A stretch of DNA of 64,000 nucleotides, taken from contig DASZDG010000141.1 in the NCBI GenBank assembly GCA_035942255.1, positions 68,958 to 132,957 of the forward strand. The letters run 5' to 3'. The stretch is from JALZEG01 sp035942255 (GTDB lineage Bacteria > Actinomycetota > CADDZG01 > WHSQ01). The position numbers and the translations under genes were made by a program. Positions 7,630-15,482 of the stretch are shown here, in pieces. Below the pieces are notes generated by a model. That model made no database searches, was not told the DNA's origin, and worked only from the letters and a program-made list of their open reading frames with translations. How positions within the stretch are numbered: the stretch's first letter is position 1; each line of letters opens with the position of its first letter.

Positions 7630-9198
7630 ATGACGCGCCGGGTCCCGATCGTCGCGCTGGCCGCGCTGGTGCTTGCCGGGCTTATGGCGAGCCCCGCGGC
7701 CCCCCAACGGCCTCATGCCGCGGTCCCGCACGCGCACCTCGACATGGAGGAGGCGCGCCCGGACTTCGAGCCCGGAGTCACCTCGCCCGGGTTCGCACGC
7801 GGCGTCGCAGCCGACTCCGGTCCGGCCGCGGTCGTGCATCGAGCCGGAGGCGCGCTCGTTCGCGACGGCCAGTCGTCGCCTCGTCTGTTCCGCACGGGCG
7901 TCGGCGCGGGCGAACCGACGCTCGGCATCACGAAGGACGGAACGATCTTCTTCCAGGCGCTCGCCGGCGGGCCGCAGGTCCTCGCGAGCGGCGACGGGGG
8001 ACGCAAGTGGAGGGACGTCTCGCCGAAGCTCGGGTCGATGGACCGCCACCCGCAGTCGCTCGACCCGTTCCTCCACGTCGACCCGTGGACGGACCGAGTG
8101 TTCACGTTCGACTTCTTCTTCGGCTGTTCGCTGATCTCGTTCACCGACGACGGGGGAGAGAGCTGGACGACGACGGCCGGGGCCTGTGGCCTGCAGGACC
8201 ACCAGAACCTCTTCACCGCGCCGCCGGTGCTCAGCCCCGCGACCGTCTACGACAACGTCGTGTACGCGTGCTCGACGCAGGCGGGCGCCACGATCTACTC
8301 GGTCGCGACGCAGTGCGAGAAGTCGCTCGACGGCGGCATCACGTACGTCCCGACAGGGAGCCCGCCGTTCGTGACCGACCGGCAGCCCGAGAACGACCTC
8401 GGCGTCGACGGCTACTGCCACGGCGCGATCGGGCACGGCTTCGGCGGACCCGACGGGACCATCTACATCCCGAAGGGGCTGTGCGGCCAGCCGTGGCTCG
8501 CGATCAGCCGCGACGAGGGCGCGACGTGGACGCGCGTGCAGGTCGCGGACAACGGGATGCCGCTGAGCCCGACGGGCGTCTACGAGCACGAGGCGAGCGT
8601 CGCCGCCGACGGTGACGGCAACGTCTACTACTTCTGGATCGCGCGCGACCGTCTCCCGTACCTCGCGGTGTCGCGCGACGGCGGCGCCACGTGGAGCAAG
8701 CCGCTGATGGTCGGACCGCCGGGGTTGAAGGAGGCTGCGCTGCCGAGCCTCGCGCTCGGGGGCCGCGGGAAGGTCGCGGTCGTCTACATGGGCAGCACGA
8801 ACTCGCCCGGACAGCCGTTCCCGGAGAGCGACGACTGCAAGCCCGACCCGGTGTACTGCTTCAGCCAGCTGTTCTTCCTCGGGCCGGACGATCCCAAGAG
8901 CTACGAGGACGTGACGTGGAACGCGTACATGACCGTGACTGCAAACGCGCTCGACCGTTCGCCGGTGTTCCACTCCGCGTCGATCAACGACCCGTCCGAC
9001 CCGATGGTCCGCGGGACGTGCGGGCCGATCCGGTGCAAGGCCGTCTACGACTTCCTCGACGTCGTGATCGACCGGCGCGGCCGCCCGTGGGGCGCGTTCG
9101 TCGACGCGTGCGTGAACCAGTGCGCGGTCTCGGGGCCGGACAACCAGGGCAACGAGGGCGTGGTGGGGACGATCTCAGGGGGGCCGCGCCTCCGCTGA
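7630..9198 (+). CDS. Secreted BNR/Asp-box repeat protein (sialidase-like beta-propeller)
   Basis: The product has 522 residues with a signal peptide (MTRRVPIVALAALVLAGLMA). At least four Asp-box repeats (S-x-D-x-G-x-x-W type) are visible: SGDGGRKWRDVS, FTDDGGESWTTT, SRDEGATWTRV and SRDGGATWSKP, with a weaker SLDGGITYVP. These mark a sialidase/BNR beta-propeller. The catalytic Arg triad and Tyr of true exo-sialidases cannot be confirmed by eye, so enzymatic activity is open. GGGAGG lies 5-6 bases before the ATG. It follows S8 paralogue 2 by 64 bp on the same strand and may be co-transcribed. Confidence 0.75.
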   Translation: MTRRVPIVALAALVLAGLMASPAAPQRPHAAVPHAHLDMEEARPDFEPGVTSPGFARGVAADSGPAAVVHRAGGALVRDGQSSPRLFRTGVGAGEPTLGITKDGTIFFQALAGGPQVLASGDGGRKWRDVSPKLGSMDRHPQSLDPFLHVDPWTDRVFTFDFFFGCSLISFTDDGGESWTTTAGACGLQDHQNLFTAPPVLSPATVYDNVVYACSTQAGATIYSVATQCEKSLDGGITYVPTGSPPFVTDRQPENDLGVDGYCHGAIGHGFGGPDGTIYIPKGLCGQPWLAISRDEGATWTRVQVADNGMPLSPTGVYEHEASVAADGDGNVYYFWIARDRLPYLAVSRDGGATWSKPLMVGPPGLKEAALPSLALGGRGKVAVVYMGSTNSPGQPFPESDDCKPDPVYCFSQLFFLGPDDPKSYEDVTWNAYMTVTANALDRSPVFHSASINDPSDPMVRGTCGPIRCKAVYDFLDVVIDRRGRPWGAFVDACVNQCAVSGPDNQGNEGVVGTISGGPRLR

Positions 9199-9242
9199 CG
9201 CCACCGCCTGTGTGACGTCGATATAACAAGACGGTTTTCTGC

Positions 9243-9271
9243 TTGACTAGTGCAGTATGACTAGCCATACT
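9243..9271 (+). promoter_or_regulatory. Sigma70-type promoter upstream of the 9321 gene, with an overlapping direct repeat
   Basis: TTGACT at 9243-9248 is followed after exactly 17 bp by CATACT at 9266-9271. Transcription would start near 9278, leaving a leader of about 43 nt with the SD GGGGGAAGG before ATG 9321. The hexamer GACTAG occurs at 9245-9250 and again at 9259-9264, 14 bp apart, overlapping the -35 and the spacer. This could be a regulator site. Confidence 0.55.
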
Positions 9272-9320
9272 CCCGGGCAGGCCGAGCGGGCGGGACCGCT
9301 TGACGGGGGAAGGCGGTCTC

Positions 9321-10373
9321 ATGCGCAACGTCGCGCGTCTCGTGTTCGTCGGGATCCTCCTGGTGTCGGGTGTGCGTGTGTCCGGCGGCGTCTCGTGGGC
9401 GCAGGAACCGGGGGGCACACTGGCCGCCGCTGTCACGGCCGCTGCCGTGGGCGAAGCGGCCGCAGTGACTCTGGACGATGTCAGCGCGTTCGCGCCGGCC
9501 GGAGGCGCGGCCGTGTTCGAGCCGGGGTCGCCCGACCAGGAAGCGTTCTCGTACGCTTCTGCGGATCCCGCCACGAACCAGCTGATCGGCCTCACTCGCG
9601 TCGCGCCTGCCGAGCACGACGCGGGAGCTTTCGTGGCGACTACGGGAATCGCGGCGCCCGTCGAGCCTTTGGCCCCAGTGGCCACCGCCCCACCGGGCGC
9701 CGACGGCGCGGAACCGCCCCCGCCCGGCGAAGTCGTGACCGACTGCTCGGACGGCTCCTGCGGCGATACGGGTCTGGACGAGATGATCGCAGCGACGTGT
9801 GACGCCGGAGCTTGTGACGCAATCGACGATCCGATCGGAGCCTGGAGCGCCTGCGACCTCGATCGCGGCGACGAGGTGGACGAGACATGTCCCGATGCGC
9901 ACGACCTGGTCGACACGGTGTGGGACTCGGACGCGGGGCCGGCGGACCTCCACTGCACGGCGTCGGTATCGGGTCCAGACATCTCGTCGGGCGGCGGGAT
10001 GACCACGGGCCGAGGGACCTTCGACTGCGGCGAGTACGTCACCTTCGTGGAGATCACCGTCTGTCTTCACCGGAACGCGGGCGGCGGATGGGTGGAGATG
10101 GGGTGCCGATACAAGAAGAAGATGATCGGTGAGGGCGGCGTGTGGGGCTCCGTGTCGAAGAAGATCGCCGAGCCGTGCTTGCGTCAAGACGAGGTTGCCT
10201 ACAGGATCCGGGCGCGGGGATGGGCCGTCGACGGGGGCGGCGAGGACCAGGTCGACGAGGACCGTGACTCGGCGACGGCGAAGGCGGAGCTCTACTGTCC
10301 CGGGACCTCGTTGGACGGAGCCGTCGATGACGGGGTCGAGTACGGCGAGTCGTGGCTGCCGAGCGACGAGTGA
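9321..10373 (+). CDS. Secreted protein of unknown function with a phage-tail-type beta-hairpin motif, coupled to an RTX gene
   Basis: The product has 350 residues with a signal peptide over residues 1-29 (ends VSWAQEP). Residues about 45-110 (AVTLDDVSAFAPAGGAAVF, then QLIGLTRVAPAEHDAGAFV) fit a recurrent small beta-unit, V-x-D-x-x-x-F-x-x-x-G-x-A-x-x ... L-x-G-(L/V)-T-R ... A-x-H-x-x-G-A-x-V. This unit is seen in actinobacterial surface proteins and phage tail proteins. An acidic Cys-rich stretch follows (DCSDGSCGDTG, ATCDAGACDA), then a C-terminal domain of about 150 residues with paired Cys. The stop overlaps the GTG of the RTX gene (GTGA at 10370-10373). ATG 9321 is preferred over an upstream TTG because it starts the signal peptide. 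Function unknown. Confidence 0.7.
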   Translation: MRNVARLVFVGILLVSGVRVSGGVSWAQEPGGTLAAAVTAAAVGEAAAVTLDDVSAFAPAGGAAVFEPGSPDQEAFSYASADPATNQLIGLTRVAPAEHDAGAFVATTGIAAPVEPLAPVATAPPGADGAEPPPPGEVVTDCSDGSCGDTGLDEMIAATCDAGACDAIDDPIGAWSACDLDRGDEVDETCPDAHDLVDTVWDSDAGPADLHCTASVSGPDISSGGGMTTGRGTFDCGEYVTFVEITVCLHRNAGGGWVEMGCRYKKKMIGEGGVWGSVSKKIAEPCLRQDEVAYRIRARGWAVDGGGEDQVDEDRDSATAKAELYCPGTSLDGAVDDGVEYGESWLPSDE

Positions 10374-11719
10374 GAAGCCGCGGTGGTGCGGCCGTGGCGA
10401 CGGCGCCGGTGCTGATCCTTGCGCTTCTGGTTCCCCATGGCGTTCGCCCTGCGGTTTCCGCGGCGGACGAGGCTCGTCGGTTCTGCGGCGTATGGCGGCC
10501 GACCATCGTCGGCACCGAGGGCGACGACGTGCTCCGCGGCACGAGCGGGAACGACGTCTTCTGGGCCCGCGGCGGGGACGACCACCTTCTCGGGCTCGGC
10601 GGTCACGACACGATGTGTGGAGGAGCAGGCGACGACGTCATCCGGGGGGGTTCCGGCAGGGACTGGATGTATCCGGCAGCGGGCCACGATCGCGTCTTCG
10701 GCGGCCCGAACCGGATCAACGTCGTCGACTACTTCAGGTCCCCGCGCGGCGTCCACGTCGACCTCGCCGCGGGTGAGGCACACGGGTGGGGGCGCGACGT
10801 CGTGAAGGACGTCCACCAGGTCATGGGGTCGCTCTTCGCGGACACGATCACCGGCGACTCCGGGGGCAACGCTCTTGTCGGCTCCAGCGGTGACGACGTC
10901 CTCGACGGCGTGGGGGGCGGCGATTCGCTCGAGGGGTATGCCGGGGACGACGTGCTACGCGGTGGGCCCGGGAGCGATTGGGTCGGCTTCATGGACTCCC
11001 CGGCCCCCGTCCGCGCGGATCTCCGCAGGCGCACCGCGACGGGAGAAGGCGACGACGTGCTCCTGAGCATCGAAGGTCTCTTCGGCTCGTACTACGACGA
11101 CGTCCTCATCGGCGACGGTGGGGACAACGCCTTCATCGGCGGGGTGCGCGGGAACGACCGGATCGCCGGCCGCGGCGGGGACGACATCGTCTACCGGTAC
11201 TACGGCGAGAACGTCGTCAGTGGTGGAGTCGGTAACGACACCGTCTACTACGAGTTCCAGGGAACGGTCGACCTCGTGACCGGGACGGCCGTAGGGACCG
11301 ACTTCTCCGACTCGATCTCCGGCTTCGAGAACGCGCGCGGCGGCTCCGAGCGCCAGGTCATCGTCGGCGACGACGGCCCGAACCTGTTGGCGGGAGGCGG
11401 GGCGGGTGACGTCATCGAGGCAGGACGCGGCGACGACACCCTTGGGGGTGACGGCGGCTCGGACAAGCTCGCCGGAGGAGACGGCCGTGACTCGATCAGG
11501 GGCGGACGTGGCGAGGATCAGTGTCTGGAGGGCGAAGACGTCGCGGAATGCGAGACCGCGACGCCGGCTCGCACCGCGGTTGCGAGGTCACCACGCCTGG
11601 AAAGCTTCCCCGCGCTCCGTGCGCCTCGTCTACCGGACCGGCGCTCTCTGGTCTACGCGCTGCTCCGGATGCTCGGCATCTCGACGCATGCGTCGTTCGC
11701 CGAGAGCTACTCGCAGTAG
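10370..11719 (+). CDS. Secreted RTX-type calcium-binding nonapeptide-repeat protein, A
   Basis: The product has 449 residues. GTG 10370 overlaps the preceding stop (GTGA) and begins a signal peptide (APVLILALLVPHG). The N-terminal module FCGVWRPTIVGTEGDDVLRG is followed by nonapeptides ending in TMCGGAGDDVIRGG, framing the first repeats between two Cys. Two spacer modules follow of the type VHVDLAAGEAHG..D....MGSLFADTITGD and VRADLRRRTATGEGDDVLLSIEGLFGS, then more GGDGGSDKLAGGDGRDSIRGG repeats. The C-cap is DQCLEGEDVAECET. Unlike the other RTX proteins here, about 50 Arg-rich residues continue after the cap (ending HASFAESYSQ). Calcium-binding beta-roll inferred from the GGxGxD family. Its 3' end overlaps the convergent RTX gene by 13 bp. 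Confidence 0.85.
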   Translation: MRSRGGAAVATAPVLILALLVPHGVRPAVSAADEARRFCGVWRPTIVGTEGDDVLRGTSGNDVFWARGGDDHLLGLGGHDTMCGGAGDDVIRGGSGRDWMYPAAGHDRVFGGPNRINVVDYFRSPRGVHVDLAAGEAHGWGRDVVKDVHQVMGSLFADTITGDSGGNALVGSSGDDVLDGVGGGDSLEGYAGDDVLRGGPGSDWVGFMDSPAPVRADLRRRTATGEGDDVLLSIEGLFGSYYDDVLIGDGGDNAFIGGVRGNDRIAGRGGDDIVYRYYGENVVSGGVGNDTVYYEFQGTVDLVTGTAVGTDFSDSISGFENARGGSERQVIVGDDGPNLLAGGGAGDVIEAGRGDDTLGGDGGSDKLAGGDGRDSIRGGRGEDQCLEGEDVAECETATPARTAVARSPRLESFPALRAPRLPDRRSLVYALLRMLGISTHASFAESYSQ

Positions 11720-13023
11720 CGCGCCCCATCCTCGGGGCCCGGGCGGACGCACGTGTCCGTGCCCTCGCCTCCGTCGATCTCGTTCTTCCCCTTGCCCCCG
11801 TAGATCGTGTCGTCTCCCGCGCCGCCGCGCAGCCGGTCGTTCCCGCGCTCGCCGTAGATCACGTCGTTGCCCTCGTTGCCCTTGATCGAGTCCGAGCCTT
11901 CGGCGCCGCGTAGCTCGTCGTCTCCGCCTCCGCCGCGCATCCGGACGCCGCCGTACGTCGAGACCAGCATGTTCGGCCCGTCGTCGCCGACGATCACGTC
12001 GGCGGTCGCGATCACGTCCTCGATCCCGTCGAGCCGGTCCTTCGAGTCGCCGATCGCAATGCCCTCGGCGAGATCGACCCTGTCCGTGTCGTCGTTGACC
12101 ACGAACGTGAGCAGGTCGCGGCCTTCGCCTCCGACGAGGGTGTCGGGACCGGTGCCCGACATCAGGTGGTCGTCGCCGCCGCGACCGTCGACGACGTTGT
12201 GGTCGTCACCCGGTCCCTGCTCGTCCTGAGCGCTCAGCAGGTTCGGGCCGTCGGTCCCGTAGATCTCGTCGTTGCCGCCGCCGCCGTACACGTTCTCGAA
12301 GCCGGCGATCGCGTCGTTGCCCATCCCGCGCGCGTAGCCCGCCACGAGGTCGACCTCGAGGTCGCGCCGGTGGGAGCTGAGGCACCCGGAGTCGCACGAG
12401 ACCCAGTAGAGGTTCAGCATGTCGACGCCCTCTCCCGCGTCCACCGTGTCGCTGCCCTGCGCAGGGAAGATCTCGTCGTCGCCCGGCCCGGCGACGATCG
12501 AGTCGGCCCCCCGTCCGGCATTGATCTCGTGGTCGCCCGCTCCCGTGGTGATCGAGTCGGCGCCGGCATCAGCCCAGACGCTTCCCCCGCCGTCACCGAT
12601 GTCGATCTCGTCGTTCCCGCGACCGGCGAGCACCCGCTCGCGCATGTCCGAGCCGAGGATGTAGTCGTCGCCCTCGCCGCTCCACAGCTCGTTCGGCCCG
12701 GGGCCGCCGTCGATGCGGTCGTCACCGTCGCCGGCGTCGACGTAGTCCCCCCGGTAGTAGTACTCGTTCCATTCCTCGTCGTACTCCTGTGTCTGGCCGG
12801 GCCCCGCGCATACGAGGTCGTCGCCGCCCCCCGCGGAGATGTCGTCGGCGCCGTCCCCGCCGACGATGACGTCCGGCCCATCGGTGCCCTTGATCCTGTC
12901 TTCCCCGTCGGTCCCGACGATCGTCGCGGGCCTCCCGAAGCAGGTGGCGCTGCCCTGGGCGACAACGGGAGGTCCCGTGACCAGGAAGGCAGCCGTCAGG
13001 AGCGTCATGAGAGCGCGCGCCAT
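11707..13023 (-). CDS. Secreted RTX-type calcium-binding nonapeptide-repeat protein, B
   Basis: The product has 438 residues with a signal peptide (ALMTLLTAAFLVTGPPVVAQ). The N-terminal module runs from ATCFGRPATIVGTDGEDRIK to DDLVCAG. Repeats include GGDGADDISAGGGDDL, DAGDGDDRIDGGPG and GNEGNDVIYGERGNDRLRGG. One spacer module is present (LEVDLVAGYARGMGNDAIAG). The C-cap is DTCVRPGPEDGARYCE at the very end. The start is ATG 13023, where GAGGAA sits almost against the ATG. GTG 13041 is an in-frame alternative. Calcium binding is inferred from the repeats. Convergent and overlapping with RTX A, suggesting the pair is kept together. Divergent from the MMPL transporter. Confidence 0.85.
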   Translation of the reverse strand: MARALMTLLTAAFLVTGPPVVAQGSATCFGRPATIVGTDGEDRIKGTDGPDVIVGGDGADDISAGGGDDLVCAGPGQTQEYDEEWNEYYYRGDYVDAGDGDDRIDGGPGPNELWSGEGDDYILGSDMRERVLAGRGNDEIDIGDGGGSVWADAGADSITTGAGDHEINAGRGADSIVAGPGDDEIFPAQGSDTVDAGEGVDMLNLYWVSCDSGCLSSHRRDLEVDLVAGYARGMGNDAIAGFENVYGGGGNDEIYGTDGPNLLSAQDEQGPGDDHNVVDGRGGDDHLMSGTGPDTLVGGEGRDLLTFVVNDDTDRVDLAEGIAIGDSKDRLDGIEDVIATADVIVGDDGPNMLVSTYGGVRMRGGGGDDELRGAEGSDSIKGNEGNDVIYGERGNDRLRGGAGDDTIYGGKGKNEIDGGEGTDTCVRPGPEDGARYCE

Positions 13024-13204
13024 TTCCTCAGATTCCCACACGCGCGCTTTTTCGGAAGCGACGGGACAAACGGTGTCTCTTCCGGCTACGCACTTCCGGC
13101 AACGGGCGGCTCCATCGCGGATTTCCGAACGGATCGGGTGTCCGGCGCGCGTCGCAGTGACTACCGTGACGACAGACAGTCTCTAAGAAAGGGCGGAAGC
13201 CGAC

Positions 13205-15415
13205 ATGCTCGAACGACTCGCTTCGTGGAGCTACCGGCGCAGGTGGCCGATGCTCGGCCTCTGGGTCGCCGGACTCATCCTCGCCAACGTCCTCGGCACG
13301 ACCGCGGGCGGTGAGTACTCGAACGACTTCTCGCTCCCGGGCGCGGAGTCGCAGGAGGCGTACGACCTCCTCAGGGAACGATTCCCTTCGGAGTCGGGCG
13401 ACAGCGCGCAGGTCGTCTTCCGCGCGGAGGACGGCGTCGCGGACCCGCAGGTCCAGGAGGCGATCGAGTCGCTCCTCGCCGATCTCGGCGAGGTCGACCA
13501 CGTCGCCGCGGTCGAGAGCCCGTACGCGCCCGGAGGCGAGCGCAACGTCTCGCCGGAGGGCGACATCGCGTACGCCGACGTGCAGTTCGACATCGAGGCG
13601 ACCGCCGTCACGATCGAGCTCGTCGACGAGATGAAGGCCCTGGCCCGCGAGGCGGAGGGGCCGGGGCTCCAGATAGCGCTCGGCGGACCGATCATCGCGT
13701 TCAACGAGTTCGAGGAGCCCGGGGGGTCCGAGATGATCGGGCTCCTCGCCGCGATCCTCATCCTCCTGGTGACGTTCGGCTCGGTCCTCGCGATGGGCCT
13801 CCCGATCATCACCGCGCTGTTCGGCATCGGCATCGGGCTGGCGCTGGTGACGATCTTCGCCAACTTCCTGAGCGTCCCGGACTTCACCCCTCAGCTCGCG
13901 TCGATGATCGGCATCGGCGTCGGCATCGACTACGCGCTGTTCATCGTCACGCGCTTCCGCCAGCACCTGCAGCAGGGGATGGACCCCGAGAGCGCGACCG
14001 TTCGCGCGATCACCACGTCGGGGCGCGCGGTGCTCTTCGCCGGAACGACCGTCGTCATCTCGCTGCTGGGGATCCTGTTGATGGGGTTCGCCTTCGTGCA
14101 GGGGGTCGCGATCGGGGGGGCCGCGACCGTCCTCGTGACGATGATCGCGTCGGTGACGCTGCTGCCCGCGATCCTCGGGTTCACGGGGCGCAACGTCGAC
14201 AAGTGGAAGCTGCCGAAGCTGCACCGCGCGGAGACGCGCCACCAGGGCTCGATGTGGTTCCGCTGGAGCAGGGTCATCCAGCGGCGCCCGGTCCCCGCGG
14301 CGCTCGCCGCGTTCGCGGTGCTGATCACGCTCACGATCCCGCTGTTCGGGATACGGCTCGGCCAGGCCGACGCGGGCACGGCCCCCGAGACGCGCGATTC
14401 CCGGCAGGCGTACGACCTGCTCTCGGAGGGGTTCGGCCCCGGCTTCAACGGCCCGCTGATCCTCGCGGCACGCCTGTCAGGGCCGGACGCGATCGCGGAC
14501 CTCGAGACGCTGACTGCGGAGATCGTCGCGACCGACGGTGTCGCCGCCGCGACGCCGCCGTTCCCGAACGAGGCCGGCGACGCGGCGGTCATCACGGTCT
14601 TCCCGGAGACGTCGCCGCAGGACCCCGAGACGAACCACCTCGTGCACGCATTGCGCGACGAGGTGGTGCCGGAGTTCACCGCCGGGACCGACACCGAGGT
14701 CTTCGTCGGAGGAGCGACCGCGAGCGTCATCGACTTCTCGGAGAAGAACGGCGAGCGCCTCCCGATCCTGATCGGCGCCGTCATCACGCTGTCGTTCCTG
14801 TTGCTCGTCGTCGTGTTCCGCTCGATCCTCGTCCCGCTGAAGGCCGCCGTCATGAACCTGTTGTCGATCGGCGCGGCGTACGGCGTGATCGTCGCGATCT
14901 TCCAGTGGGGCTGGCTGAAGGACGTGTTCGGCGTCGCGTCGACCGCTCCGATCGAGGCGTGGGTGCCGATGATGCTCTTCACGATCCTGTTCGGGCTCTC
15001 GATGGACTACGAGATCTTCCTGCTCTCGCGCATCCGTGAGGAGTACCTCGTGTCGCGCGACAACGGCCTCGCCGTGGCGAACGGGCTTGCGACGACCGCG
15101 CGCGTCATCACGGCCGCGGCCGCGATCATGGTCACGGTGTTCCTCTCGTTCGTGTTCGGGTTCGACGAGCGGTCGATCAAGCTCTTCGGGCTCGGCCTCG
15201 CCGTCGCGATCTTCGTGGACGCGACGATCGTCCGGATGGTGCTGGTGCCGGCGACGATGGAGCTCCTGGGGGACGCGAACTGGTGGTTCCCGAAGTGGCT
15301 CGACCGTCTGGTGCCGCGGATCGCGGTGGAGGGCGAGGGGGAGCACCTGGACGCGAGCGACCTGGACCGGGAAGCGGCCGAGCTGGAGAAGAAGGAGAAG
15401 CCGCTCTCGGTCTGA
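13205..15415 (+). CDS. MMPL-family RND transporter
   Basis: The product has 736 residues, typical for the family. TM1 is at about 15-32. A periplasmic/extracellular loop to about 170 is followed by five TM segments (LLAAILILLVTFGSVLAMG onward), and the same pattern repeats in the second half after about residue 360. The RND relay motifs are present as IGVGIDYALFIVTRFR and FGLSMDYEIFLLSRIREE, each with the paired Asp-Tyr of MmpL proteins. Members export lipids, siderophores or hydrophobic compounds using the proton gradient. The C-terminal tail (EHLDASDLDREAAELEKKEK) is charged. AAAGGGCGGAAG serves as SD. The substrate is not evident from neighbours. Confidence 0.92.
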   Translation: MLERLASWSYRRRWPMLGLWVAGLILANVLGTTAGGEYSNDFSLPGAESQEAYDLLRERFPSESGDSAQVVFRAEDGVADPQVQEAIESLLADLGEVDHVAAVESPYAPGGERNVSPEGDIAYADVQFDIEATAVTIELVDEMKALAREAEGPGLQIALGGPIIAFNEFEEPGGSEMIGLLAAILILLVTFGSVLAMGLPIITALFGIGIGLALVTIFANFLSVPDFTPQLASMIGIGVGIDYALFIVTRFRQHLQQGMDPESATVRAITTSGRAVLFAGTTVVISLLGILLMGFAFVQGVAIGGAATVLVTMIASVTLLPAILGFTGRNVDKWKLPKLHRAETRHQGSMWFRWSRVIQRRPVPAALAAFAVLITLTIPLFGIRLGQADAGTAPETRDSRQAYDLLSEGFGPGFNGPLILAARLSGPDAIADLETLTAEIVATDGVAAATPPFPNEAGDAAVITVFPETSPQDPETNHLVHALRDEVVPEFTAGTDTEVFVGGATASVIDFSEKNGERLPILIGAVITLSFLLLVVVFRSILVPLKAAVMNLLSIGAAYGVIVAIFQWGWLKDVFGVASTAPIEAWVPMMLFTILFGLSMDYEIFLLSRIREEYLVSRDNGLAVANGLATTARVITAAAAIMVTVFLSFVFGFDERSIKLFGLGLAVAIFVDATIVRMVLVPATMELLGDANWWFPKWLDRLVPRIAVEGEGEHLDASDLDREAAELEKKEKPLSV

Positions 15416-15482
15416 GCTCACGGCGGGGGATTCGGCCCCCGGGGCGACAGGATTTCGGCCGCCGGCCGCCAATTGAGGGGGC

